Of a stretch of 64,000 nt of DNA, positions 37,765 to 49,657 are shown in pieces. A model generated the notes under the pieces. That model had not been told where the DNA came from. It ran no database searches and saw only the letters and a program-made list of their open reading frames with translations. Made by a program: the position numbers and the translations under genes. The DNA lies in NCBI RefSeq assembly GCF_002999335.1, contig NW_020312120.1:1-64000 (forward strand). Reading direction: 5' to 3'. Each line of letters opens with the position of its first letter. Positions within the stretch are counted from its first letter, which is position 1. The DNA is from Cyclospora cayetanensis (lineage: Eukaryota > Apicomplexa > Conoidasida > Eucoccidiorida > Eimeriidae).

Positions 37765-37986
37765 ACAACAAAGCATGATGCACAAGGGGAGCTCGGTGCA
37801 GAAGATTAAGAGAGTTCGCTGTTGTGGAGATAATGCTTCCATGTGCAGTGCGAAAGAAGCAGCAGCAGCTATACCAGGCATCACAGCTGCAGCAGCTGTT
37901 GCCCATACACGCGTCCTCGCGACGTCGACAGCCAAATTGATCTTTTGAGAAATCTTTAGGTTCTCCAGCTGCTGTTTAATGTTTAG
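37765..37986 (-). CDS. Exon of a membrane protein, weakly PLGRKT-like
   Basis: After an acceptor (cctacag, ending at 37987) the minus strand reads LNIKQQLENLKISQKINLAV then DVARTRVWATAAAAVMPGI and a second hydrophobic stretch (TLLIFCTELPLCIML). An amphipathic Gln/Leu helix, then A-R-x-R-x-W and two membrane segments separated by a short loop is the layout of plasminogen-receptor-KT (DUF2368) proteins. I cannot place the first or last exon, so this is a partial, tentative call. Confidence 0.3.
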
Positions 37987-39234
37987 CTGTAGGCTTGAGG
38001 TTCTAGAGTTCTGTGGCCGAACGCAGACGGTGTGATTCTTGATACTCGAAGAGCTGAGGTTCCTCCTAGTGTGGTGTGTGGATACTTGCAGCGAGGCGCT
38101 GCTCACTCAGACAAAAGCAGTTCAATAGCCTGGCAGATGGCCTGCAAACCAGGAAAATGCAGTGCAGCAAGTTAGATGCAGCGCAGCTAGATCGATAAGA
38201 GGCCGGTTAGCTATTCATTAAGCTCCCTAGCAAACTACTAGCTATTCAGATATTCGCAGCACATACTGCGCGTCTCACTCCATGCGGCCGGGTGCCCCCT
38301 GCACTCGGGAGCATCAAAAAATTCAATAAACAGTACCTTCCAGAAGTTGACGGCAAGCACGGCGGACGGCTATTCATGAAGTGCAACGGTGGGCAAGACA
38401 TTTTGTGGCGGGCTACGCTACAGTACGGCACTGTATACTATGCGTGTACGAATAACTGTTGGTCAAGAACAGGACGTTTTACTAGGCCGTTCATATATGT
38501 TGCTTGCTGCAGAGGACCACTAGATCAATGGGGTGAGAGAGCCAAAGTTGTAGGCCTATGCGCTGTGGGTTGTGTGCAGCTGCTTTGGGGGCTTAGAGGG
38601 TGTATTGACTTCAATATACCCTAGCCTTCCCTCTTCCTGTGTTCCCCAACCCTGAGGAGGGGAAGGGTGGAAAGAAGTGCACTCTTCTGGAAGGGCGTTC
38701 AATGATTATTAAGTTTTGTCCTATGTTTAAGAGAACACATGTCTCCACGTATAAGTATATATGTACATACGCTTGAGAAGAAGCTCTCTCTGTGCAGCAA
38801 GGCTGATTGGCTGGCTCTGAGCACTTCGATAAGGCAGCAAGCATCTCAGCTTGCAGAAACGGCGGGAAGTGGCTGGTGTTGCCGTAAGGGCATCCCGTGG
38901 TTCAGTTACTTCGGGGACTCTTGCTTGATTAGCATCAGCATCTTCCTGGCTCTGAGTTGAGCGAAAGTGCTTTTTTTGCTTGCTTCCGTGAGGGGGCGCT
39001 CGTACAAAACTACAGGATTACACGAAAGACGCACCCAGAGAAGCTTAGAGAGTTGACGGCACAGATGAGCCGATTGGAACGCCTTCGCCTTTGTTCTTTG
39101 ATATGAACACATCGCTCCCTTCTTGGCTCTCACAGCGGCAGGGACCTCCATGGAAGGGGTCGCATCGCTGATGGCTGAAACTAGGAGCTGAGAGATTTCC
39201 CCGTTGTTGTTTCGGCTGCAAAAGCTGCAGAATT

Positions 39235-39562
39235 TCACGACAGTAGGTACACCTCAAGAGGAACAAACATGTTGACTGCCTGACGGCCATAGTTGCTGGT
39301 ATTGGGTAAGGTGGTTTCGGGGTAGGAAGATGGTGGCTGGGAACGAAATCCTCACGAAACGCCGTCAGGGAAGCGCTAACACTGTTAGACACATTGAGAG
39401 GAGTATGTTGGCAGGAATTAGTTTTGCGAGCAAATTTGTACAAATCCCTCCTTGAGAAGCCGTGTCCATCAAAAGGGAACCAGTGTGCATCCCTCGCTAA
39501 AGACGAACACCTCTTCGCATGCTTCATAAATGCGACCCTTTCAGATATTTCAAAATACTGCT
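39235..39562 (-). CDS. Possible exon of an unidentified gene
   Basis: The minus-strand frame DLKQYFEISERVAF...DAHWFPFDGHGFSRRD...SHHLPTPKPPYPIPATMAV has balanced composition, no homopolymer, an AG acceptor-like site at its start (ggcaaag) and a gtgtac donor after the codons for CLFLL. It looks like a real exon, but I find no partner exons in phase and recognise no family. Confidence 0.35.
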
Positions 39563-40132
39563 TCAGATCCCTTTGCCAAATTCACCACGAAGCCATGCGT
39601 GCCTTCTGCACACCGAGTCCTTCTTAGATTTGGGAAGGCAAATAATTGGAGAGGGACCGTCCTTGCATCGTTAACTCATGCAGTGTCTGTCAAACACTCT
39701 TGCAGGAAGCGACGCGCTGCTTGTTCTGCAGCTGCTTCGAGAATCAGCTTGCTTCTCGCATTTCCCACTGCCTATAGGACAGCATTTGAGGCTTCAACAG
39801 GCAAGGCAGCAGTGGCAAAAGGCTGGGTGAGGCTAGCAGTATCACTGATTTTATTGTGCTGCCTTGCAGGGCGCTCAACATCACTCCTGCCTGCACGCGG
39901 GGACCTGTGCTAGCACGCCGACACATACACACACTCATGTAGAAGCAGGTGATCCAAATTCGCTGCTTCTGCTTGTCCTGCTGCGAGTGCCGCTGGTGCG
40001 CGCCTTTGCAATGACAACTAGCACAAAAGCACCCACCCGCCGCAACTCGAAGAACGGTGGAGACATCACGAGCAGCCCTTGCAAAAAAGCACAAGCGAGT
40101 AGAGGCAGCAGCGACTTCGCCGCCGGCCTGCA

Positions 40133-40423
40133 CTACGGATACCAGAGTATGTATTCTGCCTTCAGGCCGTTGAGCCCTGCTTCAAAATAGTCTTCTACAA
40201 CAAGGCTATACAGGCGGAGGTTCTGCACAAACCCCTTCTTGTGCAGGTTTTCATACGCTTTTGAGCTCGACGAGAAGAATTTTCGAAGGGGGTGGTCCTG
40301 TGTGGGAGCATGCTTAATCACAGCTTTTGACACAGAGTCACCTCCTGTGCCGCTGCCCTTTCTGCGGGCACGCCGCAAAGTTTGTGAGGGGGAAGCACGC
40401 GGTCCGGAAGCCAAACTCCGCAT
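40133..40423 (-). CDS. Small basic protein (96 aa), possibly mitochondrial
   Basis: Complete ATG-to-TAG frame. The first 25 residues have no acids and many Arg/Ser (RASPSQTLRRARRKGSG), as in a mitochondrial presequence. The rest (HPLRKFFSSSSKAYENL, GFVQNLRLYSLVVEDYFEAG) is predicted helical and conserved-looking. No homopolymer. Alternatively the segment after gcccgcag is the last exon of a longer gene. A competing + frame over the same bases has lower-complexity composition. Confidence 0.4.
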   Translation of the reverse strand: MRSLASGPRASPSQTLRRARRKGSGTGGDSVSKAVIKHAPTQDHPLRKFFSSSSKAYENLHKKGFVQNLRLYSLVVEDYFEAGLNGLKAEYILWYP

Positions 40424-40447
40424 CAGTGACAGTTCCAGGCTGAGCAG

Positions 40448-41026
40448 TCAGATAAGGAGCGAAGTGAGAAGCCTCACATGTTTGGAAGTCAGGGGAAGCA
40501 CCAGTAACAGCAGCAGCAGCTGCTGTTGTTGTTGCTGGCGGGTGCTGCATCGCCAGTTGCTGCATCGCCGCGAGGCGCCGGACTCTGCTGCCACCAGTAG
40601 AAAGGCGAGACTGCTAATAAGCCCGGAAATTACTGCAAAGCGCACCGATATTTCAATATGCCAGCAAACAGGAGCAGTGTTTGCCAGCCCGTAGCGGAGT
40701 CGTGCTGACGCGAAATGGCACGGGGGCAGGGGGTCGTCTGAGGTTCTCAAGTGTCTCGATGATCCGAAATAACGGCTTCTGTAAAGAAAGCCGAAATACG
40801 AGAGAAAAGACATAAACCTGCGCTTGAGTATAGAGGAGGCTGCAGACGCGGAGGCGCCAAACTGCGGCGGCCAGTGGTCAGTTGACGCATAGAGAAACGA
40901 CAAGGGGCCGATACAAGAGGAACGTAGCTCTCTGTCGAGGGAATCAAGCAGTCGTGTAGTCCATATGTGGCTATTGCCGGCGCTGATGCCGCTGCAGTTG
41001 CAATACCAGCCGAGGATCCAGTGCAA
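40448..41026 (-). CDS. Possible coding frame with one TM segment
   Basis: A 190-codon open frame on the minus strand with an initial non-ATG codon. It includes LLDSLDRELRSSCIGPLSFL, an Arg/Phe/Ser-rich middle and one membrane segment (FAVISGLISSLAFLLVAA), then a Gln/Leu run from a CAG tract. It may be part of a gene whose other exons I could not join, or fortuitous. Unrecognised. Confidence 0.25.
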   Translation of the reverse strand: MHWILGWYCNCSGISAGNSHIWTTRLLDSLDRELRSSCIGPLSFLYASTDHWPPQFGASASAASSILKRRFMSFLSYFGFLYRSRYFGSSRHLRTSDDPLPPCHFASARLRYGLANTAPVCWHIEISVRFAVISGLISSLAFLLVAAESGASRRCSNWRCSTRQQQQQQLLLLLLVLPLTSKHVRLLTSLLI

Positions 41027-42119
41027 TCGCCACCGTACTGCCGTCCTGCGAATCAGCTGCCGATGACAAAAGTCAGCGTTCCTTTACCCCTAATGTGTAT
41101 AAATGCCGTAAGCCCTGCACCTAAGCTTCGACTTATCAAGTTGGGGCCTGAAGCTTTAATCTTTTTATTAAAAAAGAAGCTTGGAGCCGCACGGGCGGGG
41201 CTCAGTGCGTCATGCGCTGGCGTTTTGAAACGTCTGCCATTTTATGCTACTGATGAGCCCCCTGAAGCTAGAAGCAGGCTACCGGCAACAGGAAGTGCGT
41301 GTGTGCCCTTTGTCTTGCGCAATGACAGAGGCGCATGGGGTTCTTCTGTGTATCACGGTGTCTCTAGCGTTGCGGTAGGGTGCGTCAAGGCTCACGCTAC
41401 CCGCAGCCACCCGTAGGGCTCTAGTCAGCCTCTAGGCAATAGGAAGCGTCACAAATGAATTCCTGATGCGCATTTCGATAAATTCGGTTAGTACGCCTCC
41501 TCCGATTCGGGGGCCCAACCTAGGCTGTACGGCTGAGGGTTAAGAATCTGAACCGTGTGTACCCAAATGGAAAGTCGTCACGTCTTCAGCTCTTCGAGCA
41601 TCAAGGTGGAACAGGGACACCCAGATGCACAAACACGTGGGTTTTCCTGGCAATTAGAGGGCGCCCGAAGAAAAGTGGAATGACCCCATTGGCCGTTTGC
41701 GGCATACAACCCTGCGCTGGAGACTCCCACAGCCTCTTTAGTGGTGAGAGGAGATGAAGACGTGAGTTTGCGAGGGAAATACAACGGAGGAAATCCGAGG
41801 AACCGGAAAGCCCTTCAGAGCCGGAGAGGAACCTTCCGAGGGGTACATAGCACACTGCTCCCCGCTGGGGCTCCTCTACCCTTGTGTAGACATTCAAGTT
41901 TTCTAGCACTGTTTGTAGCCATATCACTGATGAAGCACTCATATATCTAGCCGCAGATCCAGCGGGCTAGGTAGGCAGCTCGCCACGAAAGGTGGCCTCC
42001 AGGCTCGTGGTGCAACGGCAAAAGTTGAATAAAAACCACTTTACAGCACTTTACACTTCGAAACCCAGAGCATCAAAAGGTTACAACAACAAACGATGTG
42101 AGGAGGGGAAAATCATGGG

Positions 42120-43201
42120 TTACTCCTCCGATTCCCACATCTCGAGAGGCTTTGGCTGCTGCTCTTGCTGCTGCTGCTCATGTTGCGCACCCATTTTTTC
42201 TCTGAGGAGGTCCTTTGCTGAATACGGTGTCTTTATGACAACTGAAAAGCCAGCGTCCAACAACGCATGCAACCTGCTGCTGTTGGTGCCGCTGCTTGCA
42301 TTATCGTCGGCAGCTTCTTCGGACGGGGGTTCGCTTGTTCCCTCGGCCGCAGCGGCGACTGGCTGCTGCTGCGACAGCTCAACCTGCCGCTGCTGCCGCA
42401 ATCGCATTTTCCAGTACTCCATTTCTTGCTGCAGTAGAGCACCAGCAACAACGTCCACGTATTCATACACCCCACATCGTGTCCAGGCATAGAACTCACC
42501 GGCATGAAGCGAAACCCGGCGGTAGCCAGGTCGGATGCAGCAGCAGCAAGGCCCAACACAGCAGCCAGATTTGCATGCAGCAGCAACAAGCAATTTACCA
42601 GCAGCTTGATCACTCGCTGCCTCCCTTTTTCAGCGTGTCTCTCCGGCAAACCCGCAGCGACAGCCTCTGGAGAGTAGACCATGGACGCGGGCTCGTGCTG
42701 CTGGTGAGCCTCCTTCTGCGCGGAATCCTCGTCGTGGCGCTGCTGTCTTCTTAGAAAGTCGTCGAAGAAGGCATTCCAGCTGCTTTCTAACTCGCGTTTT
42801 GTGTTCTCTTTAAATTCTGCAGCAGCAGCAACGCTCAGCAGCATTCGATGCTGGCAAAGAAGCACTGCAGGCAACGCTCAACCGCGCCTCGGCAGACTTC
42901 GCCGAGGTAAAACAGCAGCGTCTCTTTTGTAGCGATTTTCGCAGCGGAACGCTGAATGGCAACTAGGATACCAAGTCAGTGGTGACAGCCAAGGCAATCA
43001 GGGCAGCATAAGCGAGTGCAGCAAGTTTCGCAGTGCCGGCAGAAGAGAGCAGCAAGAGCAGCAGCAAAGCACGACAGAGAAAGGCGGCAACCCATCAATT
43101 TTCGTCTGCAAACCTTCAAACTCGGCTGCCTTTTGTGAGTCGGGCTCTGGCATTGGGGGCACCGCGTCAGCCGGCAGATTCTTCATCTTAAGATCATTCA
43201 T
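42120..43201 (-). CDS. Hypothetical 237-aa protein with one hydrophobic helix
   Basis: Three exons with matching phases: 43201-43114, 42816-42500, 42428-42120. The start MNDLKMKNLPADAVPPMPEP leads into a charged helix (FKENTKRELESSWNAFFDDF), an acidic/basic linker, one hydrophobic helix (VIKLLVNCLLLLHANLAAVL) around residues 95-125, a second amphipathic helix (QEMEYWKMRLRQQRQVEL) and a folded-looking C-terminal part (ALLDAGFSVVIKTPYSAKDL) before a Gln-rich end. The Pro-rich N-terminus and single membrane helix suggest an organelle-membrane subunit. I do not recognise a family. Splice sites gtttgc and gtgagt with ctgctgcag acceptors are used; the codon joins are exact. Confidence 0.6.
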
Positions 43202-43327
43202 GACGCCGCGTATCCTGCGGTATGAGCAGAAAACACCAGCAGAAAAGGAAAACTGAGACCACCGCACTGTTGCGCAACGCGCGAGACGCTGCTGAGGTTT
43301 ATTAGGCTTTCAAGGCGTCTGTCTGCT

Positions 43328-45885
43328 TTACGTGTCCGAGAAGGCGTCTGCAATCTTTGAGACGGCTGTCTCCTTTGGTAGCGCAAACGGCTCGGAGGGT
43401 CCAAATGCATCAGAAAAATCGCCGCCCCCAAGGCCTCGCAGCTCTGTGGCAATTCGCAGCAACTCCTGTAGCAAGCAGCAGCAGCCGAAGCAGAAGCAGT
43501 CCGCGCAGTCGCATCAACCCTACCCCCACGGATGCACCAAACGCCTCCTTTTACCAGGCAGCGAAGCCGTAGGCAAAACAAAGGTCCATAAAGAGACTGA
43601 AAAAAACGGGTATAAAAACAGGCTCTTAACACGTTTAGCTCTGCCGTATCCCCCGTGCTTCCCTGTATGCGCAGCAGACAGCAACAAGGGCGGCATGCAG
43701 GCCACACGAAGGAACAGCAGCTGTGTTCGTTGTACGCAAGCAAGAGTGCCTCACTATGCGAGGTCTGTCATTCTTTTCTTTGACTGCGTCTGCGAGCAGT
43801 CTCCGTTCGCCCCCCACGCTCAGAAGGAGTTGCTGCTGCTGCTGCAACTGTTGCAGGACAGTAGCTGCAGCTTCTGCCGCAGTCAGTCCCAACAATTCCC
43901 AACCTACGGGCAAGCCATCCGCTGCTGCCGCTGCTGCTGCTGCTGCTGCGGAGGGGGAGGGGACGGCTCCTGATGCTGCTTCTGCTGCAGCGACAGCCCC
44001 CGGCAAAAGGGTTTGCTGCTGTCGCAGCCACTGCAGCTGATGCAGCTCGCGCGGCTCGAGGAAGGCCTCCGCTTCGGTGGTGTCTGCCTGTTCCGTCTCG
44101 CCGCTGCTGAAGCTGCTAAATCTGCCGTCAAGCCCAACATATTCCGGCTGCTCTTGCTGCTGCTGCCTCTCCAAGAGTGGGCAGCACTCGAGGGCCGCTT
44201 GCACCAGCTGATGCACATGCTTTCTGTACATCCGTTCTGCGGCAACAGCACCGACGCAGGCCAAAAGTCGTATGTGCACCCACCAAGGCACGCAGTTTAA
44301 AAGACTCTAAAAAATCAGCATCACCTCCAAAGCTTGTAGGCATTGGGGAAAGGGGAACAAATGAGAACTCACGCTTCCTCTCCTTGATAGTCTTGTCCAG
44401 TTCCTCGGCTCCGCCCGCGCAGAGAGACACCCAAAGGGGTCGCAGCAACTGCAGCACGCGCACAAGCCGAAAGCGAGAAAAAATCTTTCGCTTCTACTTG
44501 CTGCACGCTGACACCAAGGCAGAGGGACGCCGGTTGTGCTTAGCGTTTAGGGTTCGGCAGTACGTGTTGCAGAGGCCCTTGGAGCCGAAGAATATCTCCC
44601 AAGCAAATGAAATCCAAGGCAACTCCGAGATCTTTGGTCTCCTCCATCACCGCCCTTAGAGCTCCCGCAATCTGCAAAAATATTTTCGAGCAAACGCGAG
44701 ATCCTACTATGCCTGAAATCCTTGAATCGTCAAATGGGGGCTGCGCAACCGCTGAAGGACTAGGCGTCCCTCGAAGCGCGCCAGTTCGGCTCAGAAACAC
44801 GAAGCTGGATGCCCTCAAGACTTCCTGCTGCTGCACCTGCTGGAAGGTAGACAAGAGTTCACGGTGTACGTACAGCTATAGTTCGTACCTCTCTGGGGTT
44901 TGAGCGGAAGCCGTAGACGATGAGTTGTTGCAGATCCGCCACAACGCCTAAAGACCACTTCCCAGCCGCCCTCCCCAAGACAACTTTCCGGAGAGTTGCT
45001 GCCAGTAGAGCTACGCTGCTGCTGCTGCTGCTGTTGCTGCTGTTGCTGCGGGGTAACTGCAGATGGGGGGCGAGACACCGCAACAGCCAGAGGGAAGGCG
45101 ATAAGGCAACGTAGGGAGACCGCGCGAGCTGTCGGTACACCCCAATGAAGCCCTTCGGTGCTGCCCCTGCTGCGCCCGGCAACAGAGGACGCATATCTAT
45201 GGCTCCTTCCTCTGTAATTTCTGCTGCTGCTACTGCTGCTGCTGCAGAGGGGGGTGGTGCTCTGGCCACACACAGAGAAGCTGCCGCAGCGGCGGCAGCA
45301 GTAGCGTCCTCCGATGCCTTGCCCAACTCCTTTTTCTGATGCTGCAGCTGGATAAGCATTGAGGCCAAAGGAGCCAAGGATGCACCTGCCGAAGAATGCC
45401 GCTGCTGCCGCCCTGCTGCTGCTTTTGCTGCTTTTGCTGCTGCTGCTTCTGCAGCAGCAGGGTCTGCAGTACTCTTTAGGTCGAGAGACAGCAGCAGCCG
45501 ATTGAGAAAGACCTAAGCAGCACGTTCGTTGGCAGTGTTTCCGCAATACAAGAAGGATCGGAAGAAACGCCCTCGAGCCTCAAGAGGGGCCTCGAAGACA
45601 GACAGACAGACAGACAGCGCGATGCCAGGGGGGGAGCGGCGGCTGCTTACCTCTCGATACGCAGCACGCGTCTGGCGCTTGAAGGATTGCAGCACGTATG
45701 CTGCAGCAGCTGCAGTAGCAGCTGCAACAGCAGCCGCAGCCCCTGCTGCCGCAGCAGCTGCTGCAGATTTGCCGCGAAGCGCTGTCACGAGGCGTCGAGT
45801 CACTTCAGCAGCAGCAGCAGCCGCAGCCGATGTCGCCGCTGGCAGCGTTGCTGCGTGGCGTCTCTCCAATCCTCTTGAGAGTCTC
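43328..45885 (-). CDS. Large Ala/Gln-rich helical protein (3' part of the gene)
   Basis: Six exons agree in phase: 45885-45651, 45512-44889, 44671-44564, 44448-44373, 44236-43755, 43465-43328, giving at least 553 residues. Conserved-looking blocks between repeats: VFLNRLLLSLDLKSTADP; KGFIGVYRQLARSPYVAL; GKWSLGVVADLQQLIVYGF; IAGALRAVMEETKDLGVALD; LLRPLWVSLCAGGAEELDKT; KQRMYRKHVHQLVQAALE; and a C-terminal GGGDFSDAFGPSEPFALP. The pattern suggests an all-helical (HEAT/ARM-like) scaffold, with Ala runs (exons 1, 2, 5) and Ser/Gln runs encoded by CAG tracts inserted in loops. More exons probably lie upstream to about 47.1 kb: after cttcctgcag near 46875 one frame reads QQHAAKDPAALSLRIARHAA and ends at a GCGGCC|gtatag donor. 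The function is unknown. Confidence 0.65.
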
Positions 45886-46177
45886 CTGCAGAAATCGATG
45901 CAGCAAACATACGGTGAGAAGCAAGATGCTACTCGCGCACGATGACAAGCAGGCCTTATTAGAGTTGGGGGCTTGCTTGCAGCGCAGACATCCATCACCT
46001 ACCGGGGTGTCGAGTATCGCAGGGCTGCAAGCTCCTGCTTGCTGCTACTACTACTGTTGCTGCCCCTGCCGCCAGTCCTACTGCTGCCGTTTAACCCCCC
46101 ACGATGCCCCCTTCCATCGCACCAAGCAGTGCTGCTGCCGCTGCCTACCGCTGTACTCAAGAAGGAGAGTTCGCGTC

Positions 46178-46310
46178 TGCTGTAGCTACTACTACTGCTA
46201 CTACTGCTACTTCTGCTACTACTGCTACTACTGCTACTTCTGCTACTACTGCTACTACTGCTACTTCTGCCACTACTGCTACTACTGCTACTACTGCTAC
46301 TTCTGCTACT
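46178..46310. repeat. ACTGCTACT/TTCTGCTACT trinucleotide array
   Basis: About 130 bp of (ACT GCT)-type triplets with regular TTC replacements about every 24-30 bp, so there is a higher-order period on top of the triplet. It encodes poly-Ser/Arg, Val/Ala or Tyr/Cys depending on frame and strand, and probably lies in an intron or 5' exon of the Ala-rich gene. Directly after it come gcagcagaagcagcagtagcag variants. Confidence 0.85.
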
Positions 46311-47006
46311 GCTTGCAGCAGCAGAAGCAGCAGTAGCAGTAGGAGCTACAGCAGACGTAACTGAACCCTGATCCCCCAGCTGTCTTGGCAGCACGCATCT
46401 GCTGCTCCTGTTGCTGCTGCTGGGGCTCCTCCTGAGGCTTCCGCTACAGATTGGCGGCCTGGGGCTCACAAGCAAAGCCAGCTCGCTAGAAAGACGGTTC
46501 CTGCTCGTGCACAGCCTCTGTGCGTATGGCGCTATGTGGAGTCCGTCAGCGTTGCTGACTACGCAGAGTTGGAGCAGACAGACCAGCTGCAGGAGCAGAG
46601 GCGCTCGAAGACGCGAGTTGCGTTCCTGCATGCCGCTGTACAAGACAGATCTCTACTCCTGTCGCATGGGGGCTATACGGCCGCTGGGGATGGCTGCCTC
46701 GGCAGCCTCGACTGCAAACGCTGCCAAGGCAGCTCGTGCAACCCCAGCAGCATCAGCGGTGCTCTGTTGGCTGTGGCTGCTGCTGCAGGGTGCCTCCTCT
46801 CTGCTGCTGCGTGGCGCGCGATACGCAGCGAGAGAGCTGCAGGGTCTTTTGCCGCGTGCTGCTGCTGCAGGAAGGGTAGCAAGACGCCTCCTGCTGAAGC
46901 TTGCGAGTCGCCTCGGAGCGTTGGCAACAATCCGCCTCAAGATACACACAGAGGCTGTAGACCCCTCTTTTAAAGCTAGAAAAGCGCGAGAAAATGCGGC
47001 CTGCCG

Positions 47007-47040
47007 TGTGTGTGTGTGCGTGTGCGTGTGTGTGTGCAGG
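47007..47040. repeat. Short TG/GTGCG microsatellite
   Basis: gtgtgtgtgtgcgtgtgcgtgtgtgtgtg type run on the + strand. On the minus strand it reads as CA repeats that give a false His/Thr peptide. Probably intronic to the minus-strand gene. Confidence 0.8.
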
Positions 47041-48051
47041 CAGTGCTCGCGGTGCTGCGATCGTAGCCTTAATCTCCGTGGTAAAGAGAGAGCAGTCTCC
47101 AAACCTTGGTGCCAAGGCTGCACTGCCCTACGCCTCCTCCTAACACACCGCGAATTTACGGAAGCGTTGTAGAATTACTGCTGCAAAAAACGCAGCGTCT
47201 TTTTGCAGCAGGAGCCGCTTAAAAAAATAACAGGGGGGCAGGAACGCACGCGCTATGACAGCCGGCCGCTGGGGCTGCTGCCGACCCGACCCCACAGGTA
47301 CCTACTCTCTCTCTTTATTTCTCTCTTTCTCTTGATTTTCTCGCTCTTTCCGTTCGTTCTTTCGCTCTCTTTCTCTACGCCTTGAGCGCAACACGCGTGG
47401 CATGGAGGCGCGACAACACCGCATCCGTATCGATCCAGAGGTTCGAAGCAGCCGATGGTTCTCAAGCACCACGCGAATTGCTCTATCTCGAAGGCGGTAC
47501 AGGGGCGTACAAGCTCCGAGGTGCATAGCAGCATTCACCGCCGAGGGCGAGAGGGAGGGGTGCTAGTAGGTTGCAGCTAACGCGAGAGGCATACGAGCAT
47601 GCATGCGTGAGCAGCAAACGGGTGATGTCTGGCCAGCAGTGGCAGGGAATACGGCGGCAACGCGAGCAGCAAGCGCGCTGTGGAAGCTTCCTTCCTGCGG
47701 ATAGGCGATAAAAACGGCACCACAGGCAGCCGAGGAGGCAGCTGCAGGGAGAGGAACGAGAGCTCCCTTCAACTCCTTAGAGGAGCTCGACACGCAGCTG
47801 ACGGACTAAGGAGCAGGAAAAAAAGGATCCAGGAGCCACAGGCAATGCAGCAACAGTAATCAGCAACTGCAATGCATTGCCAGCTTTACGCCACTCAGTC
47901 TTTGACTGCCGCTGCGCACGGTGCGCAGCGGCAGCACCAGCTTCCTCACAGCTACAGCTACAGCAACAACAAGAGCAGCGAAATCCCGAGGGATGACGGA
48001 TGCAGTTCCAACCGAAGTAAATACACTCAATAGTCAACTGCAGCAGCAACC

Positions 48052-49657
48052 ATGGGCCTCGATTCTCTGCGCCGTCGCTTTATTGATTTGTATCGTGTAT
48101 TGGGTGTACACCCCACGGCAGCAGATGCAGAAATCAAGAGGAAGTTTGTTGATGCAGCAAAGGCCTCTCATCCTGATTGTACGTCCACTCTAAGAGCTCC
48201 TGTAACTGCTTTTGTTGTTGCAGTTTTTGTTATTGCTGCTTTTGCTGTTGCAGTTTTTGCTGATGCTGATGTTGCAGCTCTGCTCACCGCCTTTCTGGTG
48301 GCTTCGTAGGTTTGCTTGGGGCCCCTGAGATGCTGCCGCCTGTCCCGTTGGTTGCGACTCATCTTTTTGCTGCAGGTGGGGGAGACGCTTCCAGATTTCA
48401 AGCTGTCTCTGAGGCTTATAGAATTCTAAACACGCAGCGTGCAGCCTACGACGCCCTCTACAGAGCTCGCACCGGCAGCGACCCCAGCGGCCTAGGAAAG
48501 TTTCCGCAGTCTGCTTTCAACAGAAGACACGATACCTTCGACTACGGGGGGGAAGACTGGAGAAGCTTTCTGCGCATGCAGCAGCAACGGCAGGAGCAGG
48601 AGCAGTATGACTGGTTCGACGAGGGGCACTCTCACGAGGACGAAGGGAGGTGAGTAAGGCCAGGCAGCAACAGCAGTCGCAGACCTCCCCCTCCGTTCCT
48701 TTCGCTCAAGACGCCACTGTAGCCTCAGTGACGGCTTGCCGGCCGATCCCAGTTCGTGGATGCTGTGGCTGCTACTGCTGCAGTTCCTGGAAGCCTCCAC
48801 GTTATTCGGGGTCACCCCGTCGTGCGCAGACTAAACAGAGCCGCAGCGCAAAGGCTGCGGCTGCTGCTGCTCGGGCTGCAGCCGCAAGAGAAGCAGCAGC
48901 AGCAGCTGCTGCTGCTGCAAGCGCGAGTGCAAGCGCAAAGTCGGGCAGCGGCAGCAAGGCCTCACGCGGCGGGCAGAAGCAACGGCAGTGGCGCTTTGTA
49001 GATGTATTCGTAGTCGAGGAGGACGGCAAGAAAAGAACCGACAGCAGAAGTAGCAGCGAGACTCGGCAGAAAAGAGGGAAGGATAAGGAAAAGCATAGAT
49101 CATCACCAGCAGCAGCGGCTGCTGCTGGTGCCACCACCGCTACGAGCGCTTCCTCCGGTGCCCCGACAGCAGACACTCGAACTGCGGAGGCCGCAAACGC
49201 TGCTTCAGCGGCAGCTTCATGCGCCTTCTTCTTCGAGACTGATGACGAAAGTGACTCAGAGAAGAAGGGTGACCAGCAACAACAAGAGCAGCAGCAACAA
49301 CAAGAGCAGCAGCAGCAAGACGAGCAGCAGCAAGAGCAACAACAACAAGAGCAGCAGCAACAAGTGCAGCGTGAATCGGACACGCAAGACCGTGACGACG
49401 CTGAAGATTTTCAATTTGAACGCCAGAGCTCCCGCCAGAGCAGCAAACAAGGCAGCAATGAGAATGGCAGTAGGCGCAACAGCAGAAGAGGCAGTAGCAC
49501 AGCTAGCAGCGACGAGAGTAACAGGACACCTATTTATACGATTGCATCGCTGCCAGTGAGTGCAGATTGGCTGCCTGCCATGAGTTTGAGCAGAAAGGGT
49601 GGTAACCGGATTGAGCCTGTCCTCTTCCTTCAGCACAAGGCTGTGAAACGCTGGTGA
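48052..49657 (+). CDS. J-domain (DnaJ-like) protein with Gln/Ala-rich C-terminus
   Basis: Co-chaperone that stimulates Hsp70 ATPase through its J domain. Three exons: 48052-48178, 48376-48649, 48784-49657, 424 residues, all phases exact. The J domain is at residues about 12-70: DLYRVLGVHPTAADAEIKRK (helices I-II), the HPD motif at 40-42 (ASHPDC), then after the intron SRFQAVSEAYRILNTQRAAY (helices III-IV). Helix II has the usual basic face. Next comes YGGEDWRSFLRMQQQRQEQE, an Ala/Ser low-complexity part, WRFVDVFVVEEDGKK, and a long (Q)nE repeat at about 310-340, then a Ser/Arg tail. There is no zinc-finger or C-terminal substrate domain, so it is a class C J protein. No signal peptide is seen, so cytosol or nucleus is inferred. 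The CAG tracts fall only in the third exon. Confidence 0.85.

Noticed and set aside
47563..48049. Small minus frames upstream of the J-domain gene
   Set aside because: No motif, no partner exons; overlaps the likely 5' region of the J-domain gene.
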